Assembly: GCA_010093705.1 (NCBI GenBank)
Contig: MU006098.1
Span: forward strand, 355,981 to 419,980
Direction of reading: 5' to 3'
Source of the DNA: Patellaria atrata CBS 101060
Taxonomy: Eukaryota > Ascomycota > Dothideomycetes > Patellariales > Patellariaceae
DNA: 64,000 bases
In this document: in pieces, positions 10,861-20,996 of the stretch
How positions within the stretch are numbered: the first letter of the stretch is position 1
How the letters are laid out: every line of letters begins with the position of its first letter
Made by a program: the position numbers and the translations under genes
Notes under the pieces: generated by a model
What the model was told of the DNA's origin: nothing
The model's database searches: none
The model's input: the letters and a program-made list of their open reading frames with translations, nothing else

Positions 10861-11112
10861 TCATGAGAGGAGCGAAGGATTGCAGAGATTCATTAAGTGC
10901 TACTGCATATTCCTGGTGTGAGTACCAAGCTAGTACAAAGCTCAACGAAGTGTTATAGGGAAATACTGATGAGGAGAATGAAGGAGTACAGGGCTTAATG
11001 ACGTGCTACTTAGTATTGACGATGAGAGGAGCGGAAGGTTGTAAAGGTGGTTGAAATTTTGTCTGTTTTGATGACGAGAGGAGCGAAGGAGTAGAGCGTC
11101 AATGATGTGATG
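10861..11112 (+). repeat. Diverged short repeats, core GAGAGGAGCGAAGGA
   Basis: At least four imperfect copies of a roughly 45-base unit occur, starting near 10862, 10967, 11018 and 11070. Each has a GAGAGGAGCGAAGGA-like head; copies 1 and 2 also share a TTAAGTGCTACT or GACGTGCTACT tail. They lie 0.2-0.4 kb upstream of the minus-strand gene whose ATG is at 10669. A related GAGAGGAGCAATGAG core recurs near 12730. Confidence 0.5.
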
Positions 11113-13679
11113 CCAAAAGAGAACTTACTTCTGAATAAATGTCTCTGGCGACGTAGATGACGTTGTAGAAAGGAAGCTAAGAAAAAGGAAGGGTGGGCGA
11201 ATGTGTTGATATATTTCTTAGCCGGTGGAGCGTGCGTTTGATTTGGACCAATGGACCAATGGGGCAAGGGTGATAAGGAAGGTGACAGGAAGTAAAGAAG
11301 TGGTAGATTAGCTTCATGTAATCCAGTAGTTAGATAGTTTAAGCTTCCGAAGTGAAGTGGTGGTGATTCTGGTAATCAACGGCAGTCTTTCTTCCAAGAC
11401 TAGTATGCCATCATTATAGCTTAACCTACGTAGATCTGCTTAATGTATATGTTGTGTTGGTAAACTTTGAGGCTAGCAATCGCATATCGTATCTCGCTCT
11501 TGTCTGCCGTTTAAACTTGTATTGTGCTCATAGAATGTTCCTATTAGAGTTAAGCACTCATTGCACCCCAATTTCATCTCAGATCAAGGCTAAACAACTT
11601 GACTTTGCGCGAGGAAGAACTTTTATATCCTTAGGAACTAGTTTTATGTCCTAGTCGGCGCCCTGTTTCAGCTCTGGTTATGGCTATAGCTCTCAATACA
11701 TCAATTCGACCCCCCACGAAGATTCTTACAGCGTGCAGTGAAGATATAAACCGTTAGATCCCTGAAAGAACGCGAAAAGTTTCGTATCCGCATTAAAGCT
11801 GTAGGAGGATATTCAGCGCGGGTGGGCGGACACCACATTTCAGGTCGTGGTTCACCCAAGCCACGAACAACCTGTTCGAGATCTCACTCAACACGACAGT
11901 ATCAGCTATTCTAGGGACATTGGAGATTACGGGGTCCATCTCACTGAGTTTTTCTACGGCAACCTCTATTGAGACTAACGATATCTGACGCTCCAGAGTC
12001 TTGCCGCGCACGCCATTCGGCCCCAGAAGGAGATCTTTTGAAAGGTTACAACCCCATTCTCGAAGACGGCAGCACCATACTCCGGCATTAGAAATGATAG
12101 AGTAAAGCTGCTGGTATTATAGCATAGGTACAGCGGCTGATAACAACAATGTTGACATACGACCCACAAGACGCGAGGCAGTTCCTAAGGCAACATCTCA
12201 CCGAGCCAATAGGCTCTAGAAGCGATGAAGGATCTCAAGCCAACGGCGAAGAGACCTTAGACAACGCAAAATTAGGACCTTAATGTCTTGAAGTCACCGA
12301 CTCGTAGCGTCTCGACTGCAATCAGGCTGAATATAGATAGCGACCGACACGCGCTCTCTTCACACCGATTATCCATGCTACTCAAAGCCCTACTAGGAAT
12401 ATCTACGCTAGATCAGGTGGTGACGGTCCTATACCCATGTATTTAAGATTGCGTGCCAGAGGGTCCCCTCGAAATATGAACGAGCTATTTGTGATAACGA
12501 TTTCGATGCTTTGTTGTTACCGAAAAGGTCTGTCGATAAGCCTGGGTACTTTATAGCCATTAGGGAGCTGATGACCACTCGCAGTAATTTGTGGGAGCAT
12601 CTATCTCTACCACATCGATACCAACAAGATCGTTCCTCAACCATACAGCTGTTTCACGCCGTGCCGAATAGAACAGTGAGCTTATGCTCACATTGCGTAC
12701 GATATCAGGTAGCCTTTGCAGATAATTATGAGAGGAGCAATGAGCGCCTGTCTAATTGCGTCTCAATGAATTTGGCCTAGGATCGACTAAGAGCTCTGCG
12801 GAGTAATTGGACGTCCAAGTCTTGGACCTAATGGGAAATCACCCAAGTTAAGGATAACATAACATACGTCAAAGGACGTTGTGTGAGCCAATATGCTGCA
12901 CAGTATTGACAAGATATCCCTTGTTAGGACAATCTTCGCCCCGCGTATGTGCGCTTATATTTTAGTATAGAGCTGATGTTGAAGTGATAGTAGTCGAGGT
13001 CTCACAAGGAGGTAGTTTGACCTTATTCCAGTAGGTGAGAAGCAGGCATCAGCGACCGTGAAACCCCGGCCATGATGAAGGACGAGATACCAACGGCCTC
13101 GCCGAAAGACGGTCGAGGAGTGGCTACCGTTTGGGACATATCCTAGAGTGATGACAGGCCACCAACCGCATAATGCATGGTGAGGGATGGTGGCCTTCAC
13201 TATCTTCTGACTGGTGATCAGGACTCTCCGTTATAGCTCAACTTTTGTATGCTAACGTTCAACTCGAAGCTGTTGGAATCGGCAGGTGTGGTTCAGTATT
13301 GTTTTAGAATGATTGACCTAATATAATAAATAAGGTATAACGACAGGCGCATATGTTCAAAGTGATCTCAATCTTCGTAAGTCTTTGTTTCATGTACCCA
13401 GATTGAAGCGTCGATGAGAAAAGACAGGTGACTGTTGTTGGAGCACCTCCGCAGAACGCAACAGATCAGATTCGGTCCCCGGCTTCGAGCCCTCGCGCAC
13501 GATAAGATTTCAGGACCGACACATTTGAGTTGAGAGCAAGACCAATATCCATAGTTACCAAATCCTTCGTATACATTGTGCTTCCCTGTAGCGCTTAGTC
13601 AAGCACCCCTAGCTTGTGCTACTCGAATCACAAAGAGAATCGTAAGCCCTCTCCGCCTGTTGCCAACATGACACAACAT

Positions 13680-14870
13680 AGAATTAAGAGTTGGAGCGAG
13701 ATTCTAGAGCATTGAAATAACCCCTAACCGGAAAGAACCAGAGGAAGGAGAAGAATAATGAGATGAATGAATTGAGAGAAGAGAGAGTAGCCATGAACGA
13801 AAGGAAGTAGAAAGGAATAACACTCAGATGAGCGCAGCTCCTAGATTAGGATGGCAACAATGAAAAAAAGAGGAATAGAGACTAGAAGAACAAGAGCTAT
13901 TGTAAAGAATTAAGACTGACTGGAGGCAATAGCAGCAAAACATAAGCTAGAAAGTATATCAGTAACTGAAAAGCATGGACTAGACAGAATATCATCAACG
14001 CGGAAAATCAGGGAGCAGAGTAGAACGGAATGCTTGGTATTGGCCGGAAATGGAATGGAAAAATGCAACGGAGATAAAAAGTGGTTCAAGAAGGAATAAA
14101 GAGGAGTCAGACGATAATGTTAAAGAACGTTCGGAATGATACAAGAGAAAGTCATATGGACTAAAGCAGTAAAGCAACTGGGACACTTTTAGTGTCAAAA
14201 TGGCGGCAACTATTGACGTATTTGGAACCTTGAAACGTGAGGATGAGATGAAATCCAGCGAAGCGCTCACAGGAGATACGACACCTGAAGGAGAAAAATG
14301 AGTAACACGCTCATTATCGACTCAATTGACGTGAGGAACGGATTCGGGCGAGTCTCTTGTTGCACAGAACGTTAGAAAGTAGGTAAAACGCCAAATAAAT
14401 GCTCTTACTAATGTGACAAATTTGCAACGAACGAAAAGGAATAGAGAGGACTGCTAAAGAGGCCGAGAGACCGGAAGTAATACGAGACGGAAAATCAACG
14501 ACTATCGAGACTTTAAGTACGCGGACGAGATTTGATTTCAGTATTATATTCGAAGTTGAAATGACGGGACAATATAGACCGAAAGAAAGTGTACAAACAT
14601 GGACCCTTAAGACGCAAGGCGCTTGGAGGAATAAACACAGGACTAGAAACTGAACTCAATATTGGAAGAAACCGACAGCATTGAACGCAGAGCTAAGATG
14701 GCTGAAGGAAAGGTCGAAACATTGGCCGTCTCAAACACGCGAGAGAAAGATGAAAGGAAAATACGTCACATCCGAAGTAAAGAGCTATGGTTAAGCTGTA
14801 GAGAGTCAAATGTATCATGGAAGCGTAAAGAGATTTAGCTGAGTTTCAAGCAGAGACTCGTATCCATGAC
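13680..14870 (+). repeat. Strand-asymmetric purine-rich tract with traces of a 33-base repeat
   Basis: Roughly 1.2 kb in which the plus strand is strongly A/G-rich (GAAGGAGAAG, AGAGAGAGTAG, AAAAAAAGAGGAATAG types) with no usable ORF. Segments at 13941 and 13974 (CATAAGCTAGAAAG and CATGGACTAGACAG, each followed by ATATCA) align over about 33 bases, which suggests an old tandem array. The ends are approximate. Confidence 0.4.
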
Positions 14871-15605
14871 GAGGCTATGCGACCATGACCATTTCGTTTC
14901 CCTCTCCAACGCCTACCATTATGTTCCCTGGAGGTTGCTGCAAGGAGTCCAATCCACCGCAATGAATGTACTAGAGCCCAATGTATATCCAGCTTTTCAG
15001 GTACTATCCATCTGATCTAAAATGCTGATCCTCTACAACCGTGCGGAAAACGGAATACAATCATCAACTCGGTTTGGTGTAGGTGTGGCCTGAAAATTTG
15101 GCCCGCGGAGGTGAGACACCATCAAACATATTCAAAAGCGTCTGATACTGTTCATTTTCGGGGAAGCAATTCCCGTTCTAGCCGTAAGCTATGATGTTGA
15201 GTGAAAAGGTTCTTCGGCTTAGGGAGGAATCGGTTTGCTGTCTTGGTAAAGAACCCGTCGCTTCAGCAAGAGCTTCCACGGACTTGATACCATTGTGCAC
15301 ATAAGACGAGCGCGGTGGGGCTTTGCTCGATATCATTGTAAGCTGTGATATTGAGTTATACACCTCTCTGACATCGATAAAGGGGATTGGGTTGTCATCG
15401 CGGTAGAGATGCTTCGCTCCACCGACAGCTCCGGCATACCCTCTGCAATTCTGCGGACGCGATGGGCATGTCTCAACCTCTAATAAGGATCGTATGAGGC
15501 TAAATACTCGTATACAAATCTCATAAGCGTGTTGTCATGCTGTGTGTGGTGGATGTGATGCTGTGGTCGTCGATTTAGTGTTGCTAGTGGAAAAAATTTC
15601 GTCCG

Positions 15606-15643
15606 GGCCTTGGGCTCCTGGACGATGGAGGAGGACCAAGGCC
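15606..15643. other. Strong DNA/RNA hairpin in non-coding sequence
   Basis: GGCCTTGG (15606-15613) is the perfect complement of CCAAGGCC (15636-15643), with a second inner stem CTCC/GGAG. No gene, polyT tract or transposon end was found attached to it. Confidence 0.35.
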
Positions 15644-17012
15644 TTAATTGCCGATAACATCAACCAATCCTCATCATTGTCTGCTCATTCTACAACTATG
15701 AATGTTGTAGCAACGTGATGTGATGGAGGCTGTGCATATCATCATAGCATAAGTCTGTAGTCCGATATGTGGTGCTCAACTTGTTGCGGCAGCTCTTGCT
15801 AGCGGTGACCGCCCGAGCAAACAACTCGTTCCTTAACGCGCCACGATCAAGCAGACGGGACCTTCTGTTGAAATCACCAGAGTGAATAATATTCATACCC
15901 TGTTTCATTTCGCCTAGTTTGATACCTAATACCCAGTCTAGTTGGCGAGGGTATGGGAAAAGATCAGAGGGGATTGCGGTGTACGAAAAGTTACCCAGCT
16001 CTCAGGCCATAGTTTCAAAAGTCTCGCCTTCTTGATATGATACCAGTAATACCGTAGTGGCTCGGCTTCTGTTCTAATGATTGAATAGGTAAACTCTTAA
16101 GGAGCGCCGGGTATCATATCAATCAGCGACCCGACGCCGCATGGTCAAGATACTAGTAACTCGGCTTCCCGGGAATTCATACAGTTACAGCGGGTGACAA
16201 TCTCAGTCAGGTGATAGCTTCGATAAGGGCTTTGCTCGGCATAACAGATATCTAAGATTATTCATTCGAATTAGCTAGGTCTACACTTCTTCACTAATAA
16301 CCAGATTCACCCAAGCAAGAGAGGGACAGATCTAGCTACCAAACGTACAACAGTTTCAACCACCGCAGATACTATACGCCCCTGCCATATCACGGATTGA
16401 CAATTCTCAAGCAGTATAATGTGGCAACCTCTGTCATAATACCTATTATCAGCTACATTGAACATTAACGAATCCACTCCGGCATCACCGAAGCTTACTA
16501 CGTAAACTACGTTTCAGAATGCACCAACGACCTTTGACACACAGGTTCATATTCTCCAAGTCCCTTTTAGTGGGCCACGGAACTTGCAACATTACACAGA
16601 TCTCTGCGTCAGCTTTCAATGGGATTGAGCATTACAATTACAGCTAACTGTTCAGTTGATGGCGTGGATCTGCATAACCCGTTGTGGAGAGGCAGCTACC
16701 AGTCACCCTTCCAAAAAACGACTCGGGTTACAACATGAAGGTAAAACACAAGGAAAAAAGTCTCACGGTGTCGTATCTTTTGCTGTGCTAAATTGGGGTA
16801 CGTATATCTTACGAATGGAGATGGGTCCACTGAGCCAGAAGCTGTGCCCAGGTAAAGGGATGAGGCAGGTCAAGATTGAAAATATTAAAGCGCAAGACTG
16901 ATGTAATGACTGCCCTAGATTTACAGGTTAACAAGTGCGACTAACGTATTGAATACCTATAAAAGCTTTTACGTTTCACAGGAAGCTTGAAGAACACTAG
17001 GATATATCAAAA

Positions 17013-17114
17013 ATGTTCGTCCTCAGTATTTGGGTGATATTAGGAGGTATTTTCTCTCCTTCGCAACAGTACGGTTTCCCCGTAGAAAGACTGACCGAGG
17101 AGACACATATGTGA
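17013..17114 (+). CDS. Possible tiny secreted peptide, 33 aa
   Basis: An ATG at 17013 opens MFVLSIWVILGGIFSPSQ..., which looks like a signal peptide, and reads to TGA at 17112-17114. A TATAAAAG box lies 48 bases upstream (16958-16965) and the leader resembles those of the secreted genes nearby. A GTGAGA at 17111 with TATAG at 17145-17149 could be a 39-nt intron extending the frame, but that is short for a fungal intron. Weak call. Confidence 0.2.
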   Translation: MFVLSIWVILGGIFSPSQQYGFPVERLTEETHM

Positions 17115-17374
17115 GATCTTCTACAAACTTAGACAACAACTAAATATAGTCTCCTATTTTGCAAACCCTCATCTGGCTTCCTTCCGAGATCTCGCCTAGA
17201 AGGGCAGAATATAAGGTAAATATGAAAAGATCTCTAGTCGTGAAGTATAATTGAACCTCTTCGCGACAAGCGGTCAAACTCATAATATCCTGCTCCAGCA
17301 GCTACCTGTATTACTCTTATCTCCCCAAAACTTCAATCGTAAGGTAAGATAGAATTTCAACTCTACACTAAACT

Positions 17375-17758
17375 TCATTCCCTGTCACAACCCTCATCAA
17401 TTCCTCCTAGCCTGTCCCCGTACGTTGCGTCTTCCCAACACTCAACCGCAACCACCTTATCATTCCACTGAACCGCCTTAATATTTGTAACCCGCAGGAT
17501 GGGCGACTGAAGTATGAATGTGCAAGAGCCGCGCGCTCCTTGCCAGCTATACTTATCGTAGAGCAGGCAGGCGTATCCCTCGTCGATCCAAATGGTACTC
17601 GCAGCTCGCGGGTGCTCGAGAATATGGACTTGGTGATTTTTGATCAAAGACGTTTCTTGCCAACCGCCGTAGTGATCATGTTGCCAGAACTTGACGTAAA
17701 CTGCGGAGGTGAGAGGAAGGATGAGAAAAAGATAGATTAGGGTGAGAAGAATTAGCAT
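17375..17758 (-). CDS. Small secreted beta-gamma-crystallin-like protein, copy 1
   Basis: 127 residues from the ATG at 17758; the open frame extends five codons upstream but without an ATG. Residues 1-19 form a signal peptide ending LPLTSA, so the product is probably secreted. The mature part has two similar halves: a first strand pair (VKFWQHDHYGGWQETSL) and a second half with GYACLLYDKYSWQGARG, ending IKAVQWNDKVVAVECWED. A W/L-N-D-K/R-V/I-x-A/S-V motif closing a Greek-key unit is typical of beta-gamma-crystallin folds, which is the basis of the fold guess. Four cysteines are present in the mature protein. The same closing motif and GxxC pattern recur in the genes at 19067-19610 and 20493-20840. 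Function is unknown; effector or stress roles are only possibilities. Confidence 0.75.
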   Translation of the reverse strand: MLILLTLIYLFLILPLTSAVYVKFWQHDHYGGWQETSLIKNHQVHILEHPRAASTIWIDEGYACLLYDKYSWQGARGSCTFILQSPILRVTNIKAVQWNDKVVAVECWEDATYGDRLGGIDEGCDRE

Positions 17759-19066
17759 GTTGATATTTTTCAAGTAATTTGTTGACTGAGTTTAGGATTA
17801 TGTCTGACGAAGATTGTTCCAGATCCGATAAGTTGGAGTTGTGTACGCCACTGTGCATTCCTTTGTTGGCACTTCCCAGTCCCATACGGTAATATCAAGC
17901 TACTGTCGATTTAATGACCTCGGAGTCTTGCGGTCCTGAAACAACAATTTGGAACATATCTTCTCCTAGGGATACAACACACCAGAGATCCCACGACAGG
18001 AAAAGATCGTATGTTGCGGATCTTTAGTTGGGACTTCCGCGCTCACCCTTACGTCGTTATCAATTGACAAATACAAGGCCACAGCATATAAAAGCCACAT
18101 AGAGTTTCTCATAGACTTCTTCAAACTGTTCATTTTTTTAATACTAGTTTCTTCGTTCCCGAGCTTTTATCTTTCAAAAGGTTCTCTCTTTACCACACTT
18201 CGCCATTTACCAGATATCCGAGCAACTCAATATCCCCAAGTTTGCAATTATCACGAACATCAAATAATTCTCTTACTAAACTCCAATCTGATATACAACC
18301 AAGAAAATGACTTCAAGGTATCCTTACCCAAATCCGCCTCCTACTCCTCCCATTCATTGCCGTTCAGTCCCTACTTTCAGAACAGTCTGATCTCATTCGT
18401 CTAACCAGACTATATCAGTATATCCTTCCCGAGAGTAGGGCTTTCGACTCTTGAGTGAGCTAAGGAACACCATGGCCGGGGGAGAGATTATGGCTGCAGG
18501 CTTCGAATAAATGCGCGTGTCATGACAGCAGAGAAGTCAGCGGTGATTGTATTTGTTGGGGTCATTCGACATTCTTGTGATGATTGAAAATATTTTAATG
18601 ACCTGCGCTGCTGATTCCTCCATACTGGTTCTGTTCATAAGTTGTCGACCTCGCAATGAAGAGTCAAAGGGTGCATTGACAGTAAAGGGAGTAGGAAAGG
18701 TGTGACTACAGGCGAAGGGAGACCCCCCGACTCATACAATAGCATCTTGCACATTGGTGTGTTATTTCTTTGCCGATTGAGCATCAAAGCTTAATGGGTG
18801 CTACGCTCACGCTTATTCTGTCATGCATCAGTTATCCTTTGAACGTTGAGTCATACAAGCATGACCACAGAGACGATGTGACAATGCCCTTCGATCCCAA
18901 TATAAATCTGTTCTTTTTCATGTATTATTTTTTCTTTATTCAAATAACCTTCTTTCCAGAACTTAGACATATGAAATATCTACAATTCCAATATGCTTGA
19001 AATCTAATTTCGCTCACCAACCTCAATCAACCTCCTTAGAACATAAAAATCAGATCAACAACTACG
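17759..19066. other. Intergenic; possible remnant leader of another secreted gene near 18307
   Basis: A CATATAAAAGCC box near 18085 is followed by a CT/CA-rich leader and an ATG at 18307, preceded by CAACCAAGAAA much like the leader of the gene at 20493. The sequence after it encodes a hydrophobic Leu-rich stretch only in pieces and then dissolves. I read it as a decayed start of another family member, at low confidence. The remainder shows nothing. Confidence 0.3.
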
Positions 19067-19610
19067 ATGCACTCTATTGTTACGGGTTAGACCCGATAGG
19101 TATAAGTGCCTTGGATGATCCAGCGGCTTAGTCATACTGTACTTTAGTAGAACAGCATAGGCTGTCCCAACACTTTCTTTCTTTAAGTTTAAGCTTCATG
19201 TACATATAGCAATATACCTTTCAGCTTCCATCTGAGGTTGAGCCATAACATCTATTCTCTCCACTCTCTCCCTCCTCCTTCTACTCGCACAAGCTCCTCT
19301 CACCACCACTGAACCTGAGCCTCGGAATATCCTCGAGATTTTTAAGGACGCCAACTTCAAGAGCCATAGAGAAGTGATCGAAGTCCCCACTGGGGTTCCA
19401 CGACAAGTCGACCATCCGAACAGAGCGAGCTCCCTCAAACTTACAACGGGATTCGGTTGCCTGCGTTTCGATGAGTGGGGTTACTATGCGGGACCAAATA
19501 ATGCGCACAGCATTGTTATTAAGAGAAATAATGGAAGTATCAGCAACCTGAAGACCATAGGATGGAATGACAGAATTGGGGCCGTGTCTTGCTTCCAGGA
19601 CTCGAGTTAA
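19067..19610 (+). CDS. Small secreted beta-gamma-crystallin-like protein, copy 2
   Basis: The open frame 19242-19610 encodes a Leu-rich signal-like segment (STLSLLLLLAQA) followed by a domain parallel to copies 1 and 3: EIFKDANFKSHREV..., ASSLKLTTGFGCLRFDEWG, and the closing KTIGWNDRIGAVSCFQD. The frame has no ATG of its own. A two-exon model (19067-19085 and 19243-19610, GTTAGA donor, TTGAG acceptor) supplies ATG CAC TCT ATT..., stays exactly in frame and gives 128 residues, close to the 127 of copy 1. The donor and acceptor are weak, so the start remains unresolved and the copy might be decaying. The mature part has only two cysteines. The leader before 19067 resembles that of copy 3. Confidence 0.55.
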
Positions 19611-20492
19611 GAATGTCTTTAGTGCTCGGGCGTAGGATATTACTGCTGTGGTCCTGGTGTAGGAGTCATGGGTTTGATTCTTTCTTTGTAGCAGATACTG
19701 TTAGACGGACAAATATAAATATCAATCATGCTTCTGCAAATACTTGAGTGACCTGCAGCTTGGTAAATTGAGAAAAAGTTAAGAATCTAAGGAATTTTAA
19801 GGAGAACACTAGATCACTTGTCTGCATCGTCATAATCCTTATGTTTTACTCACAAAGTATCCCCGTCTACACCACGTGAGACTCCCGCGCAGATTATGTC
19901 AGTAATTGTTCAAACAAAATCCCTTCATTAAACAAGCACCTTATAAGTACTCAAACCCTGATCACTTTCAATTCTGGCGGCAATAGCTGAGCGGTGGCAT
20001 TTCCTTTGTCATATTTCCTTCAGTCAATTTCCTATCAGTCAAATTTCTAAGTCTTAAGTTCGAGCCCCGGCTCCGCCAGAATATAAAGTTAAATGCGTTC
20101 GCCGGGTTAACTTTCCCTCTTCGGAGGTTTTCTTTTGCATTTTTTTTCTCTTTTTTTTTAAAAAAAAATTCCTCTAAGGTTCTAGGTGTGAAAAGAGGTG
20201 ATAGGGAAGGATAAAAGAGAAAGATCTCATGGACACGTATGAAAACACGTTTATGAGTGCTATGTCACCACACGCTTTGTGAGTTTGTTGAAGCCCATCA
20301 AGATCAGGAATCACTCTTTTGCCACGTCAGAAGCTGTCATAAAAGTGCTATATAACTCTAAAATAAACCCGCATCACCATTAGAGACCTCATAAGAAACC
20401 GAATCCTTCTATCAAGTAACACTTTATCCCTAAACTGTATTCCGAAACATCTACTTATTCAAAACCATAACAACACCACAACCAAGTTCAAC
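19611..20492. other. Intergenic with tRNA-like element and copy-3 promoter
   Basis: Contains the Pol III-like element at 19971-20160 (separate entry). A TATA-type sequence (GCTATATAACTC, near 20350) and a CA-rich leader then run into the ATG at 20493. Confidence 0.5.
19971..20160 (+). ncRNA. tRNA-derived element (candidate SINE or tRNA relic)
   Basis: ATTCTGGCGG (19971-19980) and CCGCCAGAAT (20073-20082) are a perfect 10-base inverted repeat, like an over-long acceptor stem. Between them lie an A-box-like TAGCTGAGCGGTGG (19984) and a B-box-like AGTTCGAGCCCC (20057), the internal Pol III promoter pair of tRNA genes. Clover-leaf pairing of the T arm fails, so it is not a normal tRNA. Downstream is CCTC-TTCG-GAGG (20116-20127), a UUCG tetraloop hairpin, then T-rich runs ending about 20160 that would stop Pol III. 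Confidence 0.4.
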
Positions 20493-20840
20493 ATGAAACT
20501 TCTATTCACTCTCCTCCCACTCCTCCTCTCAACTCCCGTCCTCTCATGGCGCCTGCGCATCTGGACCGGGACCTCCTACCGCGGGCGCGTCCAAACAATC
20601 ACCGATCGAGACATGGTCCAATTCAGCTGCACACCGCTCTCGTCCAACAAGGGCAAGTCACTCAAAATAGACGTCGGAATGTATTGCTATATGCATGAGA
20701 ACAGTGACTGCAAAGGAAATAAGATATTGGTGAGGGGTGGGGAGGAAATAAAGGTTTTAAAGCGGTATGGGTTAGAGAATAAGATTAGCGCGGTGTGGTG
20801 TTGGGGACATTCGACGGAGTGGCAAGACTATCCGCGCTAG
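20493..20840 (+). CDS. Small secreted beta-gamma-crystallin-like protein, copy 3
   Basis: 115 residues, intronless, from the ATG at 20493 that follows a CA-rich leader ending CAAGTTCAAC. A signal peptide of about 18 residues ends TPVLS. The mature part repeats the layout of copy 1: LRIWTGTSYRGRVQTI..., then SLKIDVGMYCYMHENSDCKG and the closing GLENKISAVWCWGH. There are four mature cysteines, two at positions matching copy 1 (after G-x-Y and before W). It is convergent with the monooxygenase gene to the right. Probably secreted; function unknown. Confidence 0.75.
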   Translation: MKLLFTLLPLLLSTPVLSWRLRIWTGTSYRGRVQTITDRDMVQFSCTPLSSNKGKSLKIDVGMYCYMHENSDCKGNKILVRGGEEIKVLKRYGLENKISAVWCWGHSTEWQDYPR

Positions 20841-20996
20841 GCGAGATGTGAGGAGACAGGAATACGAGTTAGGGGTTGAAAGTTGAGTTATGGTGACTGG
20901 TTACCGTACCCAGATAATTCTCGACAAATGGAAGGTGTGTAAGAGATTGGACATCTATGGAAACGAAATAGTAACTTGTATACCAATGTAGCTGCT

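Larger units (their letters stand above)
10670..17374. other. 6.7-kb gene-poor region with diverged repeats
   Basis: No convincing gene. Short ORFs (for example 12511-12780 plus, 12955-13200 minus, 13995-14270 minus, 16656-16901 plus) lack splice partners or known motifs. The region holds a diverged repeat cluster (10861-11112), a 1.2-kb purine-rich tract (about 13680-14870), a strong hairpin (15606-15643) and a possible tiny secreted ORF (17013). The composition suggests old, degraded sequence. Confidence 0.5.

Noticed and set aside
13995-14270. 91-residue minus-strand Ser/Phe/Leu-rich ORF
   Set aside because: A by-product of the purine-rich plus strand.
16656-16901. 81-residue plus-strand ORF
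   Set aside because: First codon is TTG, no splice partner, no motif; composition is like the flanks.
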